Shown: positions 1-5,506 of the stretch, piece after piece
Layout: every line of letters begins with the position of its first letter
Position numbering within the stretch: position 1 is the stretch's first letter
Program-made: the position numbers and the translations under genes
NCBI GenBank assembly: GCA_947175285.1
Contig: CAMWMM010000170.1
Coordinates: forward strand, 1-9,090
From: an uncultured Lachnospiraceae bacterium
Lineage (GTDB): Bacteria > Bacillota_A > Clostridia > Lachnospirales > Lachnospiraceae
Reading direction: 5' to 3'
DNA length: 9,090 nucleotides
The notes under the pieces: generated by a model
What the model was told of the DNA's origin: nothing
The model's input: only the letters and a program-made list of their open reading frames with translations
Database searches by the model: none

Positions 1-108
1 GTAATAGGGATTGCTACATCCCTGATTTCTCTGTTTGCACCGCTTATTATTGTCGGGCTGGTTGTTTTATTGATTGTAAAACTTTTCCAGGGAAATAAAA
101 GTTCGTAA
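1..108 (+). CDS. 3' end of an unidentified membrane protein gene (partial)
   Basis: An open frame runs from base 1 to a TAA stop at 106-108 and gives the last 35 residues of a protein whose start lies outside the window. The tail is very hydrophobic (rich in Ile, Leu, Val, with Pro and Gly) for about 28 residues and then ends in a short basic, polar stretch (KLFQGNKSS). This is what a final transmembrane helix followed by a cytoplasmic tail looks like. The family cannot be recognised from so short a piece. No hairpin terminator follows the stop before the next gene's promoter, so some read-through into the small gene is possible. Confidence 0.6.
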   Translation, partial: VIGIATSLISLFAPLIIVGLVVLLIVKLFQGNKSS

Positions 109-125
109 AAAAATATATTATGGCT

Positions 126-155
126 GAATATTTTTAGAAAAACCTTCCCATACTA
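126..155 (+). promoter_or_regulatory. Candidate sigma-G (forespore) promoter of the Asn/Gln-rich gene
   Basis: GAATA at 126-130 and CATACTA at 149-155 are separated by 18 bases. This fits the Bacillus sigma-G pattern as I remember it (-35 G-H-A-T-R, -10 CAT-N-H-TA, spacing 17-18). Transcription would start near 161-163, about 15 bases before the AGGAGG ribosome site at 177-182. No good sigma-A pair (TTGACA/TATAAT) is visible in the same stretch. The assignment rests on motif reading only. Confidence 0.55.
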
Positions 156-190
156 TTTCTGTAACTAAAACCAATCAGGAGGTATGCGAG

Positions 191-346
191 ATGTCTAAAA
201 ATGATTATAACCAGAATGCGCAGAATAATGAGCAGCAGAACAAGGCTAATAACTCTAACAGCCAGAATGCACAGAACAACCAGAAGAACAATTCCAAGAA
301 TAGTTCCAGCCAGAATGCGCAGAACAGCCAGAAGAACAATTACTAG
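191..346 (+). CDS. Small Asn/Gln-rich repeat protein, putative forespore/spore protein (51 aa)
   Basis: The ATG at 191 follows a perfect AGGAGG (177-182) at a spacing of 8, and the frame ends with TAG at 344-346. Of 51 residues, 19 are Asn, 10 Gln, 8 Ser and 5 Lys; there is no Cys, Trp, Phe, Leu, Ile or Val. An 11-residue unit, SQNAQN(N/S)QKNN, occurs twice (24-34 and 40-50), with a looser copy at 7-17. The protein is therefore hydrophilic and probably unfolded, with no signal peptide or membrane segment. The composition resembles gamma-type small acid-soluble spore proteins, which act as forespore amino-acid stores, but I see no TEFASE-like protease site, so membership in that family is not shown. 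A sigma-G-like promoter upstream and a strong terminator downstream support an independently expressed sporulation gene. The role is inferred; that it is a real gene is well supported by the SD, start and terminator. Confidence 0.75.
   Translation: MSKNDYNQNAQNNEQQNKANNSNSQNAQNNQKNNSKNSSSQNAQNSQKNNY
209..340 (+). repeat. 33-bp in-gene direct repeat in the Asn/Gln-rich gene
   Basis: Bases 260-292 and 308-340 are the same 33-bp unit with only two differences (gca/gcg and aac/agc). They encode SQNAQNNQKNN and SQNAQNSQKNN. A third, more diverged unit lies at 209-241 (NQNAQNNEQQN). The near-identity at the DNA level, not only the protein level, suggests recent internal duplication or slippage. 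Confidence 0.75.
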
Positions 347-364
347 AACGGATTCTGCTAAAAG

Positions 365-394
365 CGGCACAGCTAATCAGCTGTGCCGTTTTTT
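365..394 (+). terminator. Strong rho-independent terminator, shared by convergent genes
   Basis: A perfect 10-bp stem (CGGCACAGCT at 365-374, AGCTGTGCCG at 379-388) with a 4-base loop (AATC, 375-378) is followed by six T (389-394), ending the 191-346 transcript. On the minus strand the same stem is followed by CTTTT, so it may also act, more weakly, for the convergent operon. The minus-strand gene reads into this hairpin: its last codons lie in the stem and its TAG stop (375-373) straddles stem and loop. Confidence 0.9.
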
Positions 395-1638
395 GAGGAT
401 GCTCTATTCACATAATCTCTTGTGAACTTGGTATCTGAATAACGTGCCTTTTCGTAAACGAGGGCAAGTTCGTTTTCAGACAGAAGTAAACCGCATTCCC
501 TTGCCGTATAAGCCTGCAGAGGATGGACATTTTCTTTTGCAGTGAGAACAGTGCGTTTTGACCAGACCCGCTGCCTGTAGATACGGCGGATTCTTTCTGC
601 GGGACTTAAGAAAGCGAAAAACTCTTTTTGCTTTCCTTTTTCTTTTTTTACTTCATAGGTTTCTCTGATATCCCTGATAGATTCACCGTCTGTTTCTTCG
701 GCAATCATGCGTTTTTTGCGGAAAATCTCTTTTATCATTTTAATAAATTGAATCAGTGCATAGCATAACAGGCAGGCAATCACTATTGGAAAGATAATCA
801 GTGTGGCTTTTTCCAAAATAACCCAGAACAAACCGGGTTCGCCAAGTTCTAATGGCATAAATCCCGAGGAGAGCTGCCCGGCATTGTTCCCCTGATTCGT
901 TATAGGCTCATATTCTTTTTCAAACAGGGAAGCAATCCATGCAAATACACCATGTTCCCTAAGCCATATGATACCGTTTTTTAACTGTCTTGCAAGTTCG
1001 GAGAGCCAGCCGATATCGGAAAACAGTACAAGCAAAACGACGGAAAAGAACGAAAATATTCCGGTAAGTTGTATGCCCGATGCAAAAATTTCCTTGTGGG
1101 GAATATAACCGGTACTGTTTGCATTGACTGCCATAAAATACAGATAATGTTGTAAATAACATCTGATATAATAACAGACAAAATAAATAGCTGCCATGGC
1201 AATATAGTATACATCAAAACCGGGATGATTTTGATAATACAGAACAAACAAGGGAACTGCGATGATGCCGACTGCCGCCGGCGGAGAGATTGCTTCATCG
1301 AGTCTTTCTTTGGTGCGAAGCCGTATTACAAAAGAATTGATAAAAAGACCGATTCCATAGAGACAAAACATAATTTTGGTGATAAGGTTGGGAAACGGCA
1401 GGAAAAAGAAAAGAGCAAGGCATATGATATGACTGAGTGCCATGATGGAAAAGGCGTTTGTATATCTTCTGATAAAGAAAAAGAAGACAGGAACAAGACC
1501 GCAGAAAAACCACAGGGCAACAGGAGGCGTGGTAACGCCTGCTATGATACTTGCCATAGCAGTAATGGAAAACAGTGTCCAGTGATTCATCTGTGTTGCC
1601 AGAATATCTGACCATACAATAATTTTTTCCTGCTTCAT
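373..1638 (-). CDS. Polytopic membrane protein with DUF4129-like C-terminal domain (421 aa)
   Basis: This is the last gene of the MoxR-DUF58 operon. About seven to eight hydrophobic segments are visible, roughly at residues 21-36, 38-56, 62-80, 87-106, 119-135, 142-160, 186-207 and 276-299. A charged linker (305-340) follows, then a cytoplasmic tail (340-412) with the pattern T-x-x-E near 378-381 and YEKARYS near 395-401. That tail resembles the DUF4129 domain that ends TgpA/YebA-type transglutaminase membrane proteins. The loop between the last two helices (about 208-275) is too short for a transglutaminase core, and I see no such domain. The ATG at 1638 lies only 3 bases after the DUF58 stop, and the nearest purine stretch (GAGAGG) is about 14 bases away, so translation probably depends on coupling. 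The C-terminus is encoded inside the terminator hairpin. Function is unproven; context suggests a membrane partner of the ATPase/DUF58 pair. Confidence 0.8.
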   Translation of the reverse strand: MKQEKIIVWSDILATQMNHWTLFSITAMASIIAGVTTPPVALWFFCGLVPVFFFFIRRYTNAFSIMALSHIICLALFFFLPFPNLITKIMFCLYGIGLFINSFVIRLRTKERLDEAISPPAAVGIIAVPLFVLYYQNHPGFDVYYIAMAAIYFVCYYIRCYLQHYLYFMAVNANSTGYIPHKEIFASGIQLTGIFSFFSVVLLVLFSDIGWLSELARQLKNGIIWLREHGVFAWIASLFEKEYEPITNQGNNAGQLSSGFMPLELGEPGLFWVILEKATLIIFPIVIACLLCYALIQFIKMIKEIFRKKRMIAEETDGESIRDIRETYEVKKEKGKQKEFFAFLSPAERIRRIYRQRVWSKRTVLTAKENVHPLQAYTARECGLLLSENELALVYEKARYSDTKFTRDYVNRASSKNGTAD

Positions 1639-1641
1639 ACG

Positions 1642-2793
1642 TTATCGGCGCGCCTCTCTTATCATCTCTTTACTTTTTATATGCAGAATTTTTATGTGAT
1701 TTTTCAGTTCCTGCGGAATTTCCGGCGTTTCAGTCTCTATTGTCGGATAAAACCAGATATATTCCCGTTCGCTTTTCTGATACCCGGTTATCAGTTCCGT
1801 AAAATCAGAGTAGGCATTGGGGGATACCAAAACAGTTATCGTCGAACTATCCTCTTCCAACAGTCTTCCCGCAAAGACTTCCGTGAAGACGGCAGGTTCT
1901 TTTGCGGTATCTATCCTGGCAAGAGAGCGGTAAATTTGCTGCAATTGTCCGGCGCCTGCTCCGGCTTCTATCTGCAGCGGTTCACCTGTCATGACATCTC
2001 TGCCGTTGCCGTAACATGCCACCCGGATGCCCTGATTTAAGAAAAAAGCGGCAAAGCCCGCAACAATCTGGAAAGAAGCTTCAACCGCTTCGTCTTTTTT
2101 CAAAATGCCGTTATCCTCTATATTGAAGAAAATACGAATTGTCTGCAGGGAAGTATAGTTTTTCTGATTAACCTTTAAATCCCCGGTCTTCGCGCTTGCT
2201 TTCCAGTTGATGCTCCGCATATCGTCATAGGGTTGATATTCCCTGATGCCGCGGTATTCAAAGGGATCTTCCGTGAAGTGGCGCTTCGTTAGAATTTCGC
2301 CGTTTAACTGCTGTAAGGACTGGCGGAACTCATCGGAAACAAAAGGAGCGGGGTAGACATAGAAATACTGCTCAGTATGTCTGCTTTCCACCATTTCCGT
2401 AGAAAGAAACAAATCCGCCGCAACAAGGTCAATGTTATTAATACGGTAATATCCTCTCTTTGTTGCAATAAATTCCAATTTCCGTGTAATACGCTCTCTG
2501 CCCTTTACCTGAAAAATATCATTTCGGTAATAGAGGTCTGTCACTTTGGAGTTTTGCGTATCTGTAAACTGTAAATTCCGGTCAGTTTGAAACTTGACTT
2601 TCAGCATGGGGAGAGGAAGCCGTTTCCCGTTTTCAATAATTTCCAATAACTCGCCTTTTTCGCCCTCAAACAGGCTTGTTTCCGTAAATTCCAGCCTTAT
2701 TCCAAGCTTTTTTTGCCATAATATTCCATAGAGTTTTCGCTGTAATAAAAACAGAAGATATGCAAAGAGTCCGATAGTTAATATTTTCGTCAT
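1642..2793 (-). CDS. DUF58 family protein, MoxR partner (383 aa)
   Basis: An N-terminal hydrophobic segment (about residues 4-26) anchors the protein. A beta-rich middle follows, including the KRGYYRI stretch at 112-118 typical of the family. The DUF58 signature is clear at 179-210: EYRGIREYQPYDD, INWKASAKT and DLKVNQ. The C-terminal part resembles a von Willebrand A fold, but where many relatives carry a DxSxS metal site this one has FFNIEDNG (222-229), so the MIDAS looks degenerate. The ATG at 2793 overlaps the moxR TGA by 4 bases (ATGA), with an AGAGGA about 9 bases upstream. DUF58 proteins are regularly encoded beside MoxR ATPases and a DUF4129/transglutaminase membrane protein, as here, and are thought to help assemble or mature envelope proteins. 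The family assignment is firm; the exact substrate is unknown. Confidence 0.92.
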   Translation of the reverse strand: MTKILTIGLFAYLLFLLQRKLYGILWQKKLGIRLEFTETSLFEGEKGELLEIIENGKRLPLPMLKVKFQTDRNLQFTDTQNSKVTDLYYRNDIFQVKGRERITRKLEFIATKRGYYRINNIDLVAADLFLSTEMVESRHTEQYFYVYPAPFVSDEFRQSLQQLNGEILTKRHFTEDPFEYRGIREYQPYDDMRSINWKASAKTGDLKVNQKNYTSLQTIRIFFNIEDNGILKKDEAVEASFQIVAGFAAFFLNQGIRVACYGNGRDVMTGEPLQIEAGAGAGQLQQIYRSLARIDTAKEPAVFTEVFAGRLLEEDSSTITVLVSPNAYSDFTELITGYQKSEREYIWFYPTIETETPEIPQELKNHIKILHIKSKEMIREARR

Positions 2794-3740
2794 ACCCGGA
2801 AATCCTCTGTAGGTACTTTGGCGTTTTGTAAAATATTTTTCACAAAGGAGACGCTTTCTTTATAGTTGTCCCTGCCAAAGTCCATAATAATGCGGTGAGC
2901 CAGTACCGGAACGGCAACTGCCTTTACATCGTCGGGAATGACAAAATTCCTTCCCTGCAGCCATGCATAAGCTTTGACGCAGCGAAGAAGCGCAAGACTT
3001 CCTCTAGGGCTTACTCCCATCATAATGCTTTCGTCATTACGGGTTGCTGTAATGATATCCACGATATACTCCTGAACCGCCTTATGTACATATACTTTAC
3101 AAACTTCATTTTTAGCCTGCGCTAATTCTGTAAGCGTCAGTACGCCGGTAAGTTCCGTCAGAGGGTCTTTTTCCAGATAGCGCATCAGGATGTCCAGTTC
3201 TTCCTCTTTGCCCGGCAAACCTACGGACAGCTTCATCATAAAGCGGTCAAGCTGTGCTTCCGGCAAAGGGAATGTTCCTGCCGTTTCAACAGGATTCTGC
3301 GTCGCAATGACAAAGAAAGGGCTGTCCAGCGTATAAGTTTCCCCATCGATAGTGACCTGCCTTTCCTCCATGCATTCCAATAAGCCTGCCTGCGTTCTGG
3401 GGGTTGCGCGGTTGATTTCGTCGGCAAGCAGAATGTTGGTAAACACCGGTCCTTTGCGCAGAACAAAGTCATTGCTCTTTCTGTCAAAAATATTTAAGCC
3501 CGTAATATCACCGGGCAGTAAGTCGGGTGTAAACTGTATTCTGGAATAATCTGCATGCAAAGATTTGGCAAGTGCCTTCGCAAGTTTTGTTTTGCCTGTT
3601 CCCGGAACATCTTCTAACAGGACATGACCGTCCGATAAAAGCGCTGTCAACAGAAGACGCACGGTTTCCTCTTTGCCGATAATCACTTTATGGATATTAT
3701 CCAATACTTTTTCTGCTGCCTGTTTTCCCTGTATTTCCAA
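2790..3740 (-). CDS. MoxR family AAA+ ATPase (316 aa)
   Basis: This is the first gene of a three-gene minus-strand operon. Walker A is DVPGTGKT (44-51), Walker B ILLADEINR (103-111), sensor 1 IATQNPVE (145-152, Asn149), the arginine finger region AQLDRF (162-167) and sensor 2 VSPRGS (243-248, Arg246). The AAA lid follows to the C-terminus. Length and motif order match MoxR ATPases, which hydrolyse ATP to remodel partner proteins, often vWA or DUF58 proteins encoded next door. The start is a TTG at 3740: GGGAGG lies on the minus strand at 3754-3749 with 8 bases of spacing, and no other usable Met occurs before residue 100. Four-base overlap with the DUF58 gene implies translational coupling. 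The family is certain; the physiological substrate in this organism is not known. Confidence 0.95.
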   Translation of the reverse strand: MEIQGKQAAEKVLDNIHKVIIGKEETVRLLLTALLSDGHVLLEDVPGTGKTKLAKALAKSLHADYSRIQFTPDLLPGDITGLNIFDRKSNDFVLRKGPVFTNILLADEINRATPRTQAGLLECMEERQVTIDGETYTLDSPFFVIATQNPVETAGTFPLPEAQLDRFMMKLSVGLPGKEEELDILMRYLEKDPLTELTGVLTLTELAQAKNEVCKVYVHKAVQEYIVDIITATRNDESIMMGVSPRGSLALLRCVKAYAWLQGRNFVIPDDVKAVAVPVLAHRIIMDFGRDNYKESVSFVKNILQNAKVPTEDFRV

Positions 3741-3748
3741 CGATACCG

Positions 3749-3754
3749 CCTCCC
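3749..3754 (-). promoter_or_regulatory. Ribosome binding site that fixes the TTG start of moxR
   Basis: GGGAGG read on the minus strand (CCTCCC on plus) stands 8 bases before TTG at 3740-3738. No ATG or GTG in frame is placed as well, so the site decides the start. Confidence 0.85.
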
Positions 3755-3778
3755 AGATTTATAAAGATTCTTATCTGT

Positions 3779-3807
3779 AGTTTATAATGCTTTAGCAGAG
3801 TTGTAAA
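3779..3807 (-). promoter_or_regulatory. Candidate sigma-A promoter of the moxR operon
   Basis: On the minus strand, TTTACA (3807-3802) is followed after 17 bases by TAAACT (3784-3779), or after 15 bases by TATAAA (3786-3781). The better -10 has the poorer spacing, so the exact hexamer is unsettled. The start of transcription would fall near 3773, leaving a leader of about 35 bases. Its -35 overlaps the -35 of the divergent GH9 promoter. Confidence 0.45.
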
Positions 3808-3830
3808 GGGATAATTCAATGTGGTATACT
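3801..3830 (+). promoter_or_regulatory. Sigma-A promoter with extended -10 for the GH9 gene
   Basis: TTGTAA (3801-3806), an 18-base spacer and TATACT (3825-3830) are preceded by TG at 3822-3823, giving an extended TGnTATACT element that compensates for the weak -35. Transcription should start near 3837, with a leader of about 28 bases carrying AAGGAG (3849-3854) ten bases before the ATG at 3865. Confidence 0.6.
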
Positions 3831-3864
3831 TATCATAAACTGGATAAAAAGGAGTAATCACAAT

Positions 3865-5475
3865 ATGGTCGCTATTAATCAGGTAGGTTATCTGCCGACA
3901 GCAGAGAAGAAAGCAGTACTGACGGAAGGCAAAAGCTTTCAGGTAATTAATGAAAAGAATCAAATCGTATTGGAGAAACAGGCGGAAGCCTTCGGACTGG
4001 ACGAGGCTTCCCAGGATAATGTTTCCATAGCGGATTTTTCCGAATTACAGGTTCCCGGGACCTATCAAATCAAAACAGATAAGGGTGAAAAATCTTATCA
4101 TTTCCGGATTGGCGGGGATGTTTACCATGATTTGCAGAATGACTTGTTAAAGGCGCTTTATTATCAACGCTGCGGTTGTGCACTGGAAGAAAAATATGCG
4201 GGAGTCTATACCCATGCATGCTGCCACACAGGGGAAGCCGTGCTCTGGGAAGACCGCGAAATCCGTAAGGAAGTAACGGGCGGCTGGCATGATGCCGGAG
4301 ACTACGGACGATACATATCACCCGCCGCGGTAGCGGTGGCGCATCTGCTATATGCTGCCATGCTGTTTCCGGAGAGTTTTGGCGAGACCATCAACCTGCC
4401 GGAGAGCGGAAACGGTGTGCCGGATATTTTAAATGAATGCCGCTATGAATTGGAATGGATGTTAAAAATGCAGACGGAGGACGGCGGCGTTTATCATAAG
4501 CTGACGTCTGCCATGCACGCGGATTTCATCATGCCCGAAGAGGATTTGAGCCAATTCTATCTTTTTCCGGTTTCTTCCATGGCAACAGCGGACTATGCGG
4601 CTGTCATGGCGCTTGCATCCAGAGTATACGAGCAGTATGACAAAGAATTTGCGGGAAAAATGTATGGGGCAGCGGTCAAGGCATGGAACTGGCTGGAAAA
4701 ACATCCTGAATATATCGGATTCCATAATCCGGAGAACTGCAATACCGGTGAATATGACGATGACTGCGATATTGATGAAAGGCTCTGGGCAGCGGCGGAA
4801 ATGCTTGCAGCCACAGGAGAGGAGAAATATCAGAAAGCATTGGCAAAATTATGTATGGAAGATATAGGAAAGACAGATTTTGGCTGGACAGACGTATCCG
4901 GTCTTGCTTCCATGTCCGTTTTGACAGACCCGAAGAAGCAGGCTGCGGCAGATATCAGGGAAGATTTGCGAAAGACCGTGCTCACGGAGGCAGACCGCCT
5001 TGTAGGACTCAGCACGGCATGCGGCTACATGGCAGCTATGAAACCGGAGGATTATGTCTGGGGCAGCAATATGGTTGTGTTAAACAGAGGAATGCTGTTA
5101 GTGCTTGCCGCTATGCTGACTGATGGAGAACAGAAGAGACTTTATGAAAAGACCGCGCTTTCGCAGCTTAATTATCTGCTTGGCGTCAATGCTCCCGGAT
5201 ACAGCTATGTGACGGGATACGGGGAAAACGCTTTTAAACATCCCCACAACAGACCTACGGAATGCGACGGTATAGACCTGCCGATGCCCGGATGGGTAAG
5301 CGGCGGTCCTTTTAAAACACCCTGCGACGAAACGGCAGTCCGGAATATCCCAAACGGAACGCCTCCGATGAAATGCTATCTGGATCATGCGATGTGCTAT
5401 TCTTTGAATGAAATTACGATTTACTGGAATTCTCCGGCAGTTTTTGTGACGGCGTATTTCAATATTTCTGTTTGA
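3865..5475 (+). CDS. Glycoside hydrolase family 9, probably cytoplasmic cello-oligosaccharide-acting enzyme (536 aa)
   Basis: An N-terminal Ig-like CelD_N domain (about 1-84) begins with the typical NQVGYLP (5-11), followed by the GH9 (alpha/alpha)6 barrel. Catalytic features are GGWHDAGDYGRY (139-150) with Asp143/Asp146 as nucleophile-activating base, HPHNRPTE (459-466) with substrate-binding His461/Arg463, and YSLNEITIYWNSP (512-524) with Glu516 as acid. Cys103, Cys120, His121 and His142 match, in order and nearly in number, the structural zinc site I recall for the intracellular Alicyclobacillus Cel9A, whose length (about 537) is also the same. There is no signal peptide, carbohydrate-binding module or dockerin, so it should act inside the cell on imported beta-glucan oligosaccharides rather than on cellulose. 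It has its own promoter and stands alone: no transporter or regulator gene for sugars is next to it. Start ATG is supported by AAGGAG at 3849-3854. Exact specificity (endo, exo, or amino-sugar substrates) cannot be read from sequence. Confidence 0.93.
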   Translation: MVAINQVGYLPTAEKKAVLTEGKSFQVINEKNQIVLEKQAEAFGLDEASQDNVSIADFSELQVPGTYQIKTDKGEKSYHFRIGGDVYHDLQNDLLKALYYQRCGCALEEKYAGVYTHACCHTGEAVLWEDREIRKEVTGGWHDAGDYGRYISPAAVAVAHLLYAAMLFPESFGETINLPESGNGVPDILNECRYELEWMLKMQTEDGGVYHKLTSAMHADFIMPEEDLSQFYLFPVSSMATADYAAVMALASRVYEQYDKEFAGKMYGAAVKAWNWLEKHPEYIGFHNPENCNTGEYDDDCDIDERLWAAAEMLAATGEEKYQKALAKLCMEDIGKTDFGWTDVSGLASMSVLTDPKKQAAADIREDLRKTVLTEADRLVGLSTACGYMAAMKPEDYVWGSNMVVLNRGMLLVLAAMLTDGEQKRLYEKTALSQLNYLLGVNAPGYSYVTGYGENAFKHPHNRPTECDGIDLPMPGWVSGGPFKTPCDETAVRNIPNGTPPMKCYLDHAMCYSLNEITIYWNSPAVFVTAYFNISV

Positions 5476-5500
5476 CAGAAAATGAGCGACACTTTACAAT
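5472..5500 (+). promoter_or_regulatory. Near-consensus sigma-A promoter of the rRNA methyltransferase gene
   Basis: A perfect TTGACA (5472-5477), a 17-base spacer and TACAAT (5495-5500; one mismatch) form a strong promoter. The -35 overlaps the TGA stop of the GH9 gene (5473-5475). Transcription about seven bases beyond the -10 would start at 5506-5508, which is the ATG of the next gene at 5507, so the message would be leaderless. Confidence 0.75.
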
Positions 5501-5506
5501 GAATTT

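Noticed and set aside
134..370. Minus-strand frame of 78 codons, very hydrophobic, opposite the Asn/Gln-rich gene
   Set aside because: Its Ile/Leu/Val richness is the mirror of AAC/AAT/CAG codons on the plus strand. It has no convincing ribosome site, and the plus-strand gene has SD, start and terminator.
1225..1611. 128-codon plus-strand frame inside the DUF4129-like gene
   Set aside because: It is antisense to a strongly supported membrane protein gene, has a low-complexity charged composition, and has no SD or recognisable motif.
1647..1654. 8-bp GC palindrome GGCGCGCC at the DUF58/DUF4129 gene junction
   Set aside because: It is simply the Glu-Ala-Arg-Arg end of the DUF58 gene; one 8-bp palindrome has no support as a regulatory site.
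3783..3788. Perfect TATAAT on the plus strand upstream of the GH9 gene
   Set aside because: No acceptable -35 lies 16-18 bases upstream, and the extended -10 promoter at 3801-3830 explains the gene better.
3802..3818. Possible catabolite-responsive (cre) operator before the GH9 gene
   Set aside because: TGTAAA and TTCA bracket the region, but the central CG and the 14-base spacing of the cre consensus are missing.
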